Below, piece after piece: positions 15,507 to 24,350 of a stretch of DNA of 64,000 bases. Below the pieces are notes generated by a model that was not told the DNA's origin, ran no database searches, and saw only the letters and a program-made list of their open reading frames with translations. Location of the stretch: positions 124,001 to 188,000 of the forward strand of contig NZ_JABUBU010000001.1 in assembly GCF_019834675.1 (NCBI RefSeq). The letters are read 5' to 3'. Each line of letters opens with the position of its first letter. The stretch's first letter is position 1. The DNA comes from Rhodococcoides corynebacterioides (lineage in GTDB: Bacteria; Actinomycetota; Actinomycetes; Mycobacteriales; Mycobacteriaceae). Position numbers and translations under genes: made by a program.

Positions 15507-16786
15507 CCGTCAGTTCCTCGGCGCCCCCGGTGCCCACTCTCGCCTCGCGCAAGAAGTCGTTGCTGGCCAGTGCCGTCGGCAACGTGCTCGAGTGGTACGA
15601 GTGGAGCGCCTACGCCGTGTTCGCTCCCTTCATCGCCGCGGCGATGTTCGACAAGGGCGATCCCGTCTCGGCGCTGCTGTCCACCCTGGCGGTGTTCGCC
15701 GTCGGGTTCCTGATGCGGCCGCTCGGCGGCATCGTCTTCGGGCGTATCGCGGACAAGCGTGGCCGAAAGTTCGTGCTGGTCACCACGATGCTGACCATGG
15801 CGGCGGGCAGCCTGCTCATCGGCATCATGCCCACCTACGCCGCCGTCGGCGCGTGGGCGTCGGTGCTGCTGTTGCTCGCTCGCGTGATGCAGGGCTTCGC
15901 CCACGGTGGAGAATCCGCCACGGCCTACTCCTACGTCGGGGAGATCGCGCCCGCGAATCGCCGCGGGATGTGGGGCAGCGTCGCCTTCGTCGCGATCTTC
16001 GGCGGGTCGGTGATCGCGTACTCGCTGGGCGGTGTCATCACCTCGACCCTGTCGGAATCGGCCGTCGGACAGTGGGGTTGGCGCATTCCGTTCCTTCTCG
16101 GCGCCGTGCTCGCGCTCGTCGCGCTGTACCTGCGACGCAGCATGGACGAGTCCGACGTGTTCCACGGCGAGCAGGCCGCCGAGGCGACGTCGATTCCGCG
16201 TCGGACCGTGGTGCGAGCCATCGTGCTCATGATCGGTATGACGTCGGGAATCACGGCGGCGCACTACACCTGGACCTCGTACGTCTCGACCTACGCCATC
16301 ACGCAGAAGGGGATGAACCCCGACACGGCGTACTGGATGCTCGTGATCGCCCAGGTGATCGCGCTGATCTCCCTGCCGTTCTTCGGTCGCCTGTCGGACT
16401 CGATCGGGCGCCGGCCGATGCTCGCCGCGTTCGCCGTCGGCATGTTCGCCCTGCAGGTCCCGCTGACGATGATGATCACCGATGCGGGATGGACACTGCT
16501 GCTCGCGACCACCGCCGCCCTGCTGGTGGTCGCCGCGCCCGCCTCGATCCTCTCGTCCACCCTGTCGGAGAGCTTTCCCACCCGATTGCGTACGCAGGCC
16601 ATCGGTTTCGCGTACTCGTTCTCCGTGGCGGTCTTCGGCGGCACGGCGCCCTACCTGAACCAGCTGCTGTTGAACCTCGACCTGGGCTGGGTCTTCGGCG
16701 TCTACATCATGGCGCTCGCCGCCCTCACCGGCGTGGCGGCGTGGTTCATGAAGGAGACCAAGGGCATCGCGCTCGCCGACGCGTGA
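15503..16786 (+). CDS. MHS-family MFS transporter (organic acid uptake)
   Basis: A 427-residue membrane protein with twelve predicted segments. The metabolite:H+ symporter signatures are present: VGNVLEWYEWSAY near residue 25, RPLGGIVFGRIADKRGRK in loop 2-3, and RVMQGFAHGGESATA. Relatives (ProP, ShiA, KgtP types) import organic acids or osmolytes with protons. The ATG overlaps the ligase TGA, which links uptake to CoA activation. The substrate is inferred only from context, probably a short or hydroxylated carboxylate. Confidence 0.87.
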   Translation: MTVSSSAPPVPTLASRKKSLLASAVGNVLEWYEWSAYAVFAPFIAAAMFDKGDPVSALLSTLAVFAVGFLMRPLGGIVFGRIADKRGRKFVLVTTMLTMAAGSLLIGIMPTYAAVGAWASVLLLLARVMQGFAHGGESATAYSYVGEIAPANRRGMWGSVAFVAIFGGSVIAYSLGGVITSTLSESAVGQWGWRIPFLLGAVLALVALYLRRSMDESDVFHGEQAAEATSIPRRTVVRAIVLMIGMTSGITAAHYTWTSYVSTYAITQKGMNPDTAYWMLVIAQVIALISLPFFGRLSDSIGRRPMLAAFAVGMFALQVPLTMMITDAGWTLLLATTAALLVVAAPASILSSTLSESFPTRLRTQAIGFAYSFSVAVFGGTAPYLNQLLLNLDLGWVFGVYIMALAALTGVAAWFMKETKGIALADA

Positions 16787-16803
16787 GGTCTGTCGAAGCC
16801 GCG

Positions 16804-16836
16804 TGGTCAACTCTACTCTCACGTGAGGGTAGAGTT
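16804..16836 (+). promoter_or_regulatory. MerR-type promoter with 28-bp palindrome
   Basis: A near-perfect palindrome spans 16809-16836, from AACTCTACTCTCAC to GTGAGGGTAGAGTT around a central CACGTG, with one mismatched pair. It fills the spacer between TGGTCA (16804-16809) and TAGAGT (16830-16835). That spacer is 20 bp, the elongated spacing typical of MerR-activated promoters. The predicted transcript start falls within about two bases of the GTG at 16844, so a leaderless mRNA is likely. Confidence 0.7.
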
Positions 16837-16843
16837 GCGCCAC

Positions 16844-18328
16844 GTGCCTTCCACTTCCTCCACCACGGACGTGTCCGTCCTCGGCGCGCTCCGCTCTCCC
16901 CGCCGCCTCAAGACCGAAGTCCTCGGCGGCCTCGTCGTCGCGCTCGCGCTGATTCCCGAAGCCATCTCGTTCTCGATCATCGCCGGCGTCGACCCGCGGG
17001 TCGGACTGTTCGCCTCGTTCACCATGGCGGTGACCATTGCCGTCGTCGGTGGCCGGCCGGCCATGATCTCGGCGGCCACGGGTGCCATCGCGCTGGTGGT
17101 GGCCCCGCTGTCCCGCGAGTACGGACTCGACTACCTCGTCGCCGCGGTGATCCTGGGCGGCGTCCTCCAGATCGTGCTGAGCCTGCTCGGCGTCGCCAAG
17201 CTCATGCGCTTCGTGCCGCGCAGCGTGATGGTCGGCTTCGTCAACGCCCTGGCCATCCTGATCTTCTCGGCCCAGGTTCCCTACCTGCTGGGCGTCCCGG
17301 CGCTCGTCTACCCGATGGTGGCCGCCGGCATCGCCGTGATCGTGCTGCTTCCCCGCCTGACGACGGCGGTGCCCGGTCCGTTGGTCGCGATCGTCCTGCT
17401 CACGGTGGCCACCGTCGTCTTCGCCTGGCAGGTCCCGGACGTCGGTGACCAGGGCGAGTTGCCGACGTCGTTGCCCGCCTTCCTGATCCCCGACGTGCCA
17501 TTCACGACGGGAACGCTGACGATCCTCGCGCCGTACGCGGTGGCGATCGCGTTGGTCGGCCTGCTCGAATCGCTCATGACGGCGACGCTGGTGGACGACA
17601 TCACCGACACCCGCTCGGACAAGACGCGCGAGGGGTGGGGGCAGGGCGTGGCCAACGTCGTCACCGGCTTCACCGGCGGGATGGGCGGCTGCGCGATGAT
17701 CGGTCAGACGATGATCAACGTGAAGGTGTCCGGCGCGCGGACCCGCATCTCGACGTTCCTCGCCGGGACGTTCCTGCTGATCCTCGTGGTCGGTCTCGGC
17801 GACGTCGTGGCCGTCATTCCGATGGCGGCGCTGGTCGCGGTCATGGTGATGGTGTCGGTCGCGACCTTCGACTGGCACAGCATCCGTCCGTCGACTCTGC
17901 GCCGCATGCCGCGCAGCGAGACCGCGGTGATGCTGGTGACCGTCGCGGTCACCGTCGCCACCCACAACCTCGCGTACGGCGTGTTCGCCGGCGTCCTGAC
18001 CGCCACCGTGCTCTTCGCCCGACGCGTCGCGCACCTCACCGAGGTCACGGCGCAGGACACCACGGACGGAACTCGGGTCTACAGCGTCACCGGCAACCTG
18101 TTCTTCGCGTCGAGCAACGATCTGGTGCACCGGTTCGACTACGCGAACGACCCGGCGGAGGTCGTCATCGACCTGTCCGCCTCGCACATCTGGGACGCCT
18201 CCACCGTCGCCGCGCTGGACGCCGTCGAGGCCAAGTACGCGCGGCGCGGCACGACGGTGCGCATCGTCGGCGCGAACGCGGCGTCCGCCCACCGCCACGC
18301 CCGGCTCACGGGGACGATGGGCGGATGA
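16844..18328 (+). CDS. SulP-family anion transporter with STAS domain
   Basis: A 494-residue SLC26/SulP protein: ten or more hydrophobic segments starting with the family motif ALALIPEAISFSIIAGV, then GRPAMISAATGA, and a C-terminal STAS domain from about residue 400 (VYSVTGNLFFASSNDLV, then DLSASHIWDASTVAAL). SulP proteins carry sulfate, bicarbonate or dicarboxylates. Which one is not evident; the short STAS and lone context fit bacterial BicA-like members as well as sulfate permeases. The GTG at 16844 is chosen because it coincides with the expected transcription start. A GTG at 16823 lies inside the palindrome. Confidence 0.87.
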   Translation: MPSTSSTTDVSVLGALRSPRRLKTEVLGGLVVALALIPEAISFSIIAGVDPRVGLFASFTMAVTIAVVGGRPAMISAATGAIALVVAPLSREYGLDYLVAAVILGGVLQIVLSLLGVAKLMRFVPRSVMVGFVNALAILIFSAQVPYLLGVPALVYPMVAAGIAVIVLLPRLTTAVPGPLVAIVLLTVATVVFAWQVPDVGDQGELPTSLPAFLIPDVPFTTGTLTILAPYAVAIALVGLLESLMTATLVDDITDTRSDKTREGWGQGVANVVTGFTGGMGGCAMIGQTMINVKVSGARTRISTFLAGTFLLILVVGLGDVVAVIPMAALVAVMVMVSVATFDWHSIRPSTLRRMPRSETAVMLVTVAVTVATHNLAYGVFAGVLTATVLFARRVAHLTEVTAQDTTDGTRVYSVTGNLFFASSNDLVHRFDYANDPAEVVIDLSASHIWDASTVAALDAVEAKYARRGTTVRIVGANAASAHRHARLTGTMGG

Positions 18329-18708
18329 GTGAGCACATGCAGATCGGGGAGGTGGCCCGACGCATCGAGCTGTCCGTGCGCACGGTGCGGCACTGGGACG
18401 AGGTGGGCCTGGTGACGCCGTCGGCGCGGTCGTCCGGCGGGTTCCGCCTCTACACCGACGACGACGTCGCCCGTCTGCTCCTCGTGCGCCGCATGAAGCC
18501 GCTCGAGTTCACCCTGGCCGAGATGGCCGAGGTGCTGGCGGCCTCCGACACACTCACCGCCGGCACGGGGGACCTCGAGGCGGCCGCCGCCGTCATCACG
18601 GCCTTTCGTGAGCGAGCGGACGAGCGCTGCGAGACGTTGCGCAAGCGCCTCGCCTACGCCGAGGAGTTCACCGAGCTGCTGGCGCGGCTCGAGTCGCCGT
18701 CGGCCTGA
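18325..18708 (+). CDS. MerR-family regulator
   Basis: A 127-residue MerR protein: HTH MQIGEVARRIELSVRTVRHW with wing VGLVTPSARSSGGFRLYTDD, then a dimerisation helix (ADERCETLRKRLAYAEEF). It has no conserved Cys cluster, so it is not a metal sensor of the CueR/ZntR type. ATG overlaps the SulP TGA (ATGA), so both genes are co-transcribed. It presumably acts on the 28-bp palindrome at 16809-16836, making an autoregulated transporter-regulator operon. Confidence 0.85.
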   Translation: MSEHMQIGEVARRIELSVRTVRHWDEVGLVTPSARSSGGFRLYTDDDVARLLLVRRMKPLEFTLAEMAEVLAASDTLTAGTGDLEAAAAVITAFRERADERCETLRKRLAYAEEFTELLARLESPSA

Positions 18709-18750
18709 TCCGAGCGGGCGAGACAACCACTCGCACATCCCGTGCCCGGC

Positions 18751-18773
18751 TACTTTTAAAGTACTATGAAAGT
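18751..18773. promoter_or_regulatory. AT-rich palindromes upstream of toxin-antitoxin pair
   Basis: Immediately before the ATG at 18774 stand TACTTTTAAAGTA (18751-18763, palindromic about its central base) and an overlapping, imperfect copy TACTATGAAAGTA (18762-18774). The AT content is strikingly unlike the surroundings. An autoregulatory antitoxin operator is the likely reading. Confidence 0.55.
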
Positions 18774-19250
18774 ATGGCGGCACAGGAAGTGATGTTCTCG
18801 GATCTGCAGCTACGAGGTAAGGCCGTGGCCGAACAGTTGCGGTCGACACCCGGCCAGTCGCTGGTCGTGCGTCGTCGAGATTCGGACGATCTGGTCTTGA
18901 CCACCGTCGAGCGGGCCGCTCAGGAGCGCGAAGTGGTCTCGGTGACGACGCGGATGTTCGTCGCCCTGATGCAACGCGACGGGGCCGCCCGTGAACTCGT
19001 GACGGACGTGCTCCCGGACGCGTTCCCGTGGGTGTCGTTTCTCCCTCGCGCTGACGTGCAGGCGTTCGTCGTGGACCTGGTCGCCACCCTGCGTTCGGCC
19101 GAGTCCGTTGCCAACCCGGCTCCCGTCGTGCGCGTCATCGAGAGTTGGCGCAACACAGCAGCGGTGTTCGCGGACCCGGCGCTGGCCGAGGCGCTCGCTG
19201 CGCCGACCGACGGTGACTTCGGAGCCGTGCCGGCACCTGACGCCCGGTGA
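18774..19250 (+). CDS. Putative antitoxin (Phd/YefM-like N-terminus)
   Basis: A 158-residue protein. The first 60 residues (VMFSDLQLRGKAVAEQLR, then SLVVRRRDSDDLVLTT) resemble a prevent-host-death type DNA-binding fold. The remaining 95 residues form an acidic helical tail that could wrap a toxin (SWRNTAAVFADPALAEALAA). Assignment rests mainly on context: palindromes abut the start, and a four-base GTGA overlap leads to a RelE/ParE-like gene. At 158 residues it is longer than classical Phd antitoxins, so a distinct subfamily is likely. Confidence 0.65.
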   Translation: MAAQEVMFSDLQLRGKAVAEQLRSTPGQSLVVRRRDSDDLVLTTVERAAQEREVVSVTTRMFVALMQRDGAARELVTDVLPDAFPWVSFLPRADVQAFVVDLVATLRSAESVANPAPVVRVIESWRNTAAVFADPALAEALAAPTDGDFGAVPAPDAR

Positions 19251-19600
19251 GCCCGAAGCGAGGCGATCGTGTCGCCCCGCCTGCGGCGGCAGGTGCATGG
19301 GAGCTGCGTTTCGCGTCGAACGATGCGGTCAAGGGATGGGAGGAGCTGTGCCGACAGGCGGCATCGAACACCGCCGCTGCATGGCGCGAGATGCGCGACC
19401 GCGGACATACTCCCACCCCGACTGCGCGGCATCACCGACTGAAAGGGTCACTGGCCAGCGCCTCACACAGCGGAGTCTCCATGGAACAGTGGCAAATCGA
19501 GGTCACCGGCGCCGGGCGCGTGTGGTACCTCGTGGATGTCGACCACCGGACCCTGTGGGTCAAGCTGGCCAGAACCGGTCACCCCAAGGCGACCGAATAG
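19247..19600 (+). CDS. Putative RelE/ParE-type toxin
   Basis: A 117-residue basic protein with the block order of RelE/ParE-superfamily toxins: WELRFASNDAVKGWEELC, helix AASNTAAAWREM, HHRLKGSL, then beta strands WQIEVTGAGRVWYLVD and TLWVKLARTGHPK. The fold would be a ribosome-dependent mRNase or a gyrase poison; catalytic residues cannot be fixed by eye. GTG start overlapping the partner stop gives translational coupling with the antitoxin made first. Confidence 0.68.
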   Translation: MSPKRGDRVAPPAAAGAWELRFASNDAVKGWEELCRQAASNTAAAWREMRDRGHTPTPTARHHRLKGSLASASHSGVSMEQWQIEVTGAGRVWYLVDVDHRTLWVKLARTGHPKATE

Positions 19601-19738
19601 CACCGGCGCCGCCCGCGGTGCTGCGCTTGTCGACCGGTGTGGGCTCGTCGACGGGTGGATCGTGACGGACTGCCGACATCCACCACGAGGCGCGGGTCGT
19701 CGTCACGTCCGGAATCGACGACGATTTAGGCTCGTCGG

Positions 19739-22117
19739 GTGCGCACGGGTGATCGGGAGACGACGACCGGACTGACCGACGCGCAGGCCGACGCCCTGCG
19801 CGCCGAGGGCAAGTCGAACGACGTCCCGGCGCGCGCGAGTCGGTCGACTCTCGACATCGTGCGCGGCAACGTCTTCACCCGCATCAACGCGATCCTGACC
19901 GTGCTGCTGGTCATCGTGCTGTCCACGGGGTCGATCGTCGACGCGATGTTCGGCCTGCTCATCGTGGCCAACAGCGGGATCGGCATCGTGCAGGAGATCC
20001 GCGCGAAGCGCACGCTCGACGCGCTCGCCATCGTCGGCCAGAGCCGCCCGATGGTGCGCCGCGGCGGCGTCGCGCGCGAGATCGCGCCGAACGAGGTGGT
20101 GCTGGGCGACATCGTCGAACTCGGTCCGGGCGACCAGATCGTGGTCGACGGCGAGGTGGTCGAGTCCGACTCGCTGGATGTGGACGAATCCCTGCTCACC
20201 GGTGAGTCCGACTCGATGGCCAAGACGCCGGGCGCACAGGTCTTCTCGGGTACCTACGTGGTGGCGGGTAGCGGCGCATACCGGGTGACGAAGGTGGGCC
20301 GAGAGGCCTACGCGGCCAAGCTCGCCGAGGAGGCGGGCAAGTTCACGCTCGTCCATTCCGAATTGCGGTCCGGTATCGACCGCATCCTCACCTTCGTCAC
20401 GTGGGTGATGATTCCGGCCGGTGTTCTCATCGTCTACAACCAGCTGTTCTCCTCCGGGCAGTCGATCAGGCCGGCGCTGAACGGCATGGTCGCGGCGCTC
20501 GTGCCGATGGTGCCCGAGGGCCTGGTGTTGCTGACCTCGCTGGCGTTCGCGGTGGGCGTCGTGCGACTGGGCAAGCGGCAGTGCCTGGTCCAGGAACTGC
20601 CCGCGGTGGAGGGGCTGGCGCGCATCGACGTGGTGTGCGCGGACAAGACCGGCACGCTCACCGAGAACGCGATGGTGCTGGCGGAACTGCGCCCGGTGGG
20701 GAACTCCGACGTGGACGCGGTGCGCCGAGCCCTGTCCGCCGTGGTTGCCGACGATCCCCGCCCCAACGCCAGCGTGCTCGCCGTTGCCGCCGCCCTGTCG
20801 GATCCCCCGGCGTGGGAGAAATCGGGCACCGCGCCCTTCTCGTCCGAGAAGAAGTGGAGCGGCGTGTCGTTCGCCGGCCACGGGCACTGGATCCTCGGCG
20901 CACCCGACATGCTGTTGCCCGCCGACGACGAGACCGCCCGCGCCGCAGCGGACCTCGCGGCGTCGGGACTGCGGGTGCTGGTGTTCGCCGAGTCGGACCT
21001 CCCGGTCGACGACGCCGCGGCGCCCGGCCGGATCACGCCGCGTGCCCTGGTGGTGCTCGAGCAGAAGATCCGTCACGACGCCGCGGAGACGTTGGCGTAC
21101 TTCGCCGGTCAGCACGTGGACCTCAAGATCATCTCCGGTGACAACGCGGCCTCCGTCGGCGCCGTGGCGAGCGGCCTCGACGTCGCGGGTGCGGCGTCCC
21201 CGGTCGACGCGCGCACACTGCCGGCGGCCGGATCGGACGCCCTGGCCGACACCCTCGACACGCACGCCGTGTTCGGCCGCGTGAAGCCGGAACAGAAGCG
21301 GGACATGGTCACTGCGTTGCAGAGCCGCGGCCACACCGTCGCCATGACCGGGGACGGCGTCAACGACGTGCTGGCGCTGAAGTCCGCCGACATCGGCGTC
21401 GCGATGGGCGCCGGCAGCCCGGCCGCGCGGTCCGTCGCCCAGATCGTGTTGCTGGACAACGCCTTCTCGACACTGCCGCACGTCGTCGCCGAGGGGCGAC
21501 GGGTCATCGGCAACATCGAGCGCGTCTCGACGCTGTTCCTCACCAAAACCGTCTACTCGGTGCTGCTGGCGATTCTGGTCGGGGCGTCGGGGGTGCTCTC
21601 GCAGGTCGCGTCCGTCGACCCGCTGCCGTACCCGTTCCTGCCGCGCCACGTGACCATCGCAGCCTGGTTCACCATCGGCATCCCGGCCTTCCTGCTGTCC
21701 CTCGCGCCCAACAACGAGCGGGCACGCTCCGGGTTCGTCGGACGTGTTCTGCGCAAGGCGGTTCCGGCCGGCGTGGTGGTGGGCGCGGCGACCTTCGCCA
21801 CCTACCTCGCGACGTACGAGGGACCGAACGCGTCGACCGACCAGGTGGTGCAGTCGAGCACGTCGGCCCTCATCACCCTGATCGTCGTGGCGATGTGGGT
21901 GCTCATGACCGTCGCCCGGCCGCTCGAATGGTGGAAGGTGATCCTGCTGGTGGGATCGGTGCTCGGCTACGTCGTGCTGTTCACCGTTCCGGTGCTCGGC
22001 CGGTTCTTCCAGCTGGACTCGACCAACCTGCCCTACACGGCGATCGCCTTCGCCTCGGCGGCCGTGGGCATCGCGGTGCTCGAGGTGATCAGGGTGGCGA
22101 TCAAGCCTCGAGCTTGA
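19739..22117 (+). CDS. ctpE: CtpE-like P-type cation ATPase
   Basis: A 792-residue P-type ATPase. Key motifs: LLTGES in the actuator domain, [13 protein letters not shown] in membrane helix 4, phosphorylation site [11 protein letters not shown] near residue 300, and [22 protein letters not shown] in the hinge. Absence of heavy-metal CPC motifs, the PEGL helix and the length fit mycobacterial CtpE, a Ca2+ uptake pump. Start is GTG at 19739, with 138 bases of leader after the toxin gene. The stop overlaps the convergent dodecin gene by 17 bases. The symbol is by family resemblance. Confidence 0.83.
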   Translation: MRTGDRETTTGLTDAQADALRAEGKSNDVPARASRSTLDIVRGNVFTRINAILTVLLVIVLSTGSIVDAMFGLLIVANSGIGIVQEIRAKRTLDALAIVGQSRPMVRRGGVAREIAPNEVVLGDIVELGPGDQIVVDGEVVESDSLDVDESLLTGESDSMAKTPGAQVFSGTYVVAGSGAYRVTKVGREAYAAKLAEEAGKFTLVHSELRSGIDRILTFVTWVMIPAGVLIVYNQLFSSGQSIRPALNGMVAALVPMVPEGLVLLTSLAFAVGVVRLGKRQCLVQELPAVEGLARIDVVCADKTGTLTENAMVLAELRPVGNSDVDAVRRALSAVVADDPRPNASVLAVAAALSDPPAWEKSGTAPFSSEKKWSGVSFAGHGHWILGAPDMLLPADDETARAAADLAASGLRVLVFAESDLPVDDAAAPGRITPRALVVLEQKIRHDAAETLAYFAGQHVDLKIISGDNAASVGAVASGLDVAGAASPVDARTLPAAGSDALADTLDTHAVFGRVKPEQKRDMVTALQSRGHTVAMTGDGVNDVLALKSADIGVAMGAGSPAARSVAQIVLLDNAFSTLPHVVAEGRRVIGNIERVSTLFLTKTVYSVLLAILVGASGVLSQVASVDPLPYPFLPRHVTIAAWFTIGIPAFLLSLAPNNERARSGFVGRVLRKAVPAGVVVGAATFATYLATYEGPNASTDQVVQSSTSALITLIVVAMWVLMTVARPLEWWKVILLVGSVLGYVVLFTVPVLGRFFQLDSTNLPYTAIAFASAAVGIAVLEVIRVAIKPRA

Positions 22118-22310
22118 ACCCGACCTTGAGCGTGACCTGGAAGTGCGCGACGGCCCCGTTCTCGATGTGACCGCGGGTCTCGACCACCTCGAACCAGTCG
22201 AGTTCGCGCAGCGACTCGTTGGCGCGGGCGATCGCCTTGCGGATGGCGTCGTCGACGCCCTCGGTGGACGTGCCGACGATCTCGGTGACGCGATAGACGT
22301 TGTCGCTCAT
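22101..22310 (-). CDS. Dodecin flavoprotein
   Basis: A 69-residue protein, the standard dodecin length. It follows the family pattern closely: [20 protein letters not shown], then [16 protein letters not shown] and [12 protein letters not shown]. Dodecins form hollow dodecamers that store FMN, riboflavin or CoA, stacking flavins between Trp residues (here W38 region). ATG at 22310. The gene stands alone on the minus strand and converges on ctpE. Confidence 0.92.
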   Translation of the reverse strand: MSDNVYRVTEIVGTSTEGVDDAIRKAIARANESLRELDWFEVVETRGHIENGAVAHFQVTLKVGFKLEA

Positions 22311-22401
22311 GGTGACCTGCCTGCTGGGGTGACGGGGACGCGTTCCATCGTGCGCTACCGGACCCCGCGGCGGGGAGGGTTCGGCGCACCCGGCGCGAAA
22401 G

Positions 22402-23010
22402 TCAGTCCACCAGCAGACCGTGCGCCTGCGCGTACGCCAGCGCCTGCGCGGCGTCCACGGTGGCGCCCGCGGTCTCGGCCCCGATCCACAGGCCCGGATC
22501 CACCACGGCGCCGCGCAGATCCGCGCCGCCGAGCCGGAGCCCGGTGGTCCGGGCCCCACCGAGATCGGCTCCCCGCAGCGAGGCGCCCCGGAGGTCGGCC
22601 CGGGCCAGGTCGGCGTCGCGGAACCGACACCCGTCGAGGGTGCTGTCGCGAAGGTCGACGCCGGACACCGACGCGAGCGTGAAGTCGACCTCCTCGAACG
22701 TTGCGGGCCGCAGACTCGCTTCGCTCAGCGACGACCCCAGAAGACTCACGCCGCGGAACGTCGCGTGCCACAGACGGGCGCGTCGGAACTCGCAGTTGCG
22801 GAACGCGGACCCCGCGTGCGACGAGTCGGTCAGCAGGGCGCCGGTGAAATCGCACCCGTCGAACACCACCGCCTCGGTGACCAGGCCCGTGAGGTCCGCG
22901 TCGACGAACGAACACGCCGTGAAGGTCCGAGAACGCCAGCGCGTTCCCGGGTCGACGTCGTGCAGTCGCGCGCCGTCGGTGACGGTGTCGTGCGCGGCAG
23001 GTCCGGTCAC
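22402..23010 (-). CDS. Pentapeptide-repeat protein
   Basis: A 202-residue protein made largely of A(D/N)LxG-type pentapeptides, for example [19 protein letters not shown] and [20 protein letters not shown]. These form a right-handed quadrilateral beta helix. Some relatives (MfpA, Qnr) mimic DNA and protect gyrase from quinolones. This one has irregular repeats and a helical C-terminal tail, so gyrase binding is only a possibility. GTG start at 23010 overlaps the TGA of the HadA-like gene, implying co-translation. Confidence 0.83.
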   Translation of the reverse strand: MTGPAAHDTVTDGARLHDVDPGTRWRSRTFTACSFVDADLTGLVTEAVVFDGCDFTGALLTDSSHAGSAFRNCEFRRARLWHATFRGVSLLGSSLSEASLRPATFEEVDFTLASVSGVDLRDSTLDGCRFRDADLARADLRGASLRGADLGGARTTGLRLGGADLRGAVVDPGLWIGAETAGATVDAAQALAYAQAHGLLVD

Positions 23011-23561
23011 GTCCCGCTCGGCACCGGCCGCGCGGTCGGACCCACCCGCGGCACACCCGCGGGCAGAACGGCGTCGACCAACGCCACCGCGGCGGGATCG
23101 ACCTCGGCGTCGGTCTTGGTGATGAACGTCGTGGTGCTGGTGACCACGTCCTCACCGTCGGCGGTGACGTGGTTCTCCACCACCAGGATGTCGGCGCCCG
23201 CGGCCTGACGGATCGACTGCAGCGTCAACGCCGAGACCAACCGATCACCGGGCACCGGCGGGCGATGGATGACGAACTTCTGCTCCGTCTGCAGCACCGC
23301 GGTGATCTCGTATTCGACGAGGATGTGCGAGAACAGGTAGTCCAACGCCACGGACCCCACGACGCTGACGAACGTCGCCGGCGCCACCAGGCCGTCGTAC
23401 CCCAGCGCGGCGGCCGCGTCCTCCCGGTGGTGCGCCGGGTGGGTGTTCTGCAGCGCGCGGCTCAGTTCACGGATCTTCTCGCGGCCGACCTCGTAGTAGT
23501 CGGGCATCACGTAGACCGTGCCGACCAGGTCCAGAGTGCGGTCGAAGCGCTGATCGTTCAC
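23007..23561 (-). CDS. HadA-like (3R)-hydroxyacyl-ACP dehydratase subunit
   Basis: A 184-residue hotdog-fold protein of the MaoC/UPF0336 group. YYEVGREKIRELSRALQN, then YDGLVAPATFVSVVG and HRPPVPGDRLV match HadA, the substrate-binding subunit of the mycolate FAS-II dehydratase. HadA lacks the catalytic Asp-His pair, which sits on HadB, and no hadB lies beside this gene. It is therefore either a paralogue or a partner of a remote subunit. GTG start with AAAGG seven bases upstream. Confidence 0.78.
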   Translation of the reverse strand: MNDQRFDRTLDLVGTVYVMPDYYEVGREKIRELSRALQNTHPAHHREDAAAALGYDGLVAPATFVSVVGSVALDYLFSHILVEYEITAVLQTEQKFVIHRPPVPGDRLVSALTLQSIRQAAGADILVVENHVTADGEDVVTSTTTFITKTDAEVDPAAVALVDAVLPAGVPRVGPTARPVPSGT

Positions 23562-23621
23562 AGGTGGCCTTTCGCGGGACTGTGAGAAGAGCCTATCGAC
23601 CGCGGTCGGTCACCCTCGCTG

Positions 23622-24299
23622 TCACCCTCCCGCCCCCCGCCCGTATCGGCTGTCCCGGTACGCCCGCACCCTCAACTCGCGCAGCCACTCGGGACCGGGC
23701 CGCACCGACCGCGGGGTGTTCACGATGGCGTCGAAGGACGGATCGACCCCGTCCTCCTTCTCGGCCCGATCGAGCGTGACCTCGGCCAACGGCTCCCACG
23801 GGCCCGTGCCCGCCGACTGTTCGAGCACCACCGTGATCGGCGCCGACGCCAGTCCCGCCGCCGCCACCGCCGGGTCCAGGGTGTCCGGTCCGCCCGGCAT
23901 CCGGGCCGCGACCCACCACTGCCGACCACCGTGGGTCAGCGGCATGAGCGACGACAAGGACGCCGACGCGAACGTCGCCGCCGGGAGGGGAATGCTGCGG
24001 GTGACGACGTCCCGGCCCGCCCCCGCGAGCAGCACGTCCCACGACCCGGTGTCCGACCCGGCCGCGGGCACCCGCATCGCGAACCCCGGCACGTCGGGAA
24101 CCGGCGACGGCAGTCCGATCGCCCGCGAGAGGCGGACCAGGACGTCGGCGTCGTCCAGGGGCAGACCGCGACCGACCGGCGCGGTCCGGACGAGCCGGCC
24201 GTGCAGGACCGCGCCGTCGGGATGGAACAGCTTGGTGCGCCGGAGCGCCGAACCCACGCCGAACGGGACTGCCAGGACACGAGCGGGAAGAGACGTCAC
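23622..24299 (-). CDS. Catalase-superfamily-like hypothetical protein
   Basis: A 225-residue soluble protein with FHPDGAVLHGRLVRTA, then VRLSRAIGLPSPVPDVPGFAMRV. This arrangement (H-P-x-G, G-x-x-x-R, L-S-R-A-x-G) recalls the heme-pocket start of catalase-like and small peroxygenase-like proteins. No proximal Tyr motif (R-x-x-x-Y) could be assigned with certainty. Some relatives are labelled phosphodiesterase, with no visible basis here. The GTG start is uncertain. It is apparently monocistronic; function unknown. Confidence 0.6.
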   Translation of the reverse strand: MTSLPARVLAVPFGVGSALRRTKLFHPDGAVLHGRLVRTAPVGRGLPLDDADVLVRLSRAIGLPSPVPDVPGFAMRVPAAGSDTGSWDVLLAGAGRDVVTRSIPLPAATFASASLSSLMPLTHGGRQWWVAARMPGGPDTLDPAVAAAGLASAPITVVLEQSAGTGPWEPLAEVTLDRAEKEDGVDPSFDAIVNTPRSVRPGPEWLRELRVRAYRDSRYGRGAGG

Positions 24300-24350
24300 G
24301 ACGCCCGAGTTCCCGGCCCCGCCGAACGGAAACGGCCCGGCCCACGCGAG

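Noticed and set aside
15308..18298. 996-residue open frame on the minus strand
   Set aside because: It is an Asp/Gly/Arg/His-rich antisense translation of the MHS transporter and SulP genes, both clearly coding on the plus strand.
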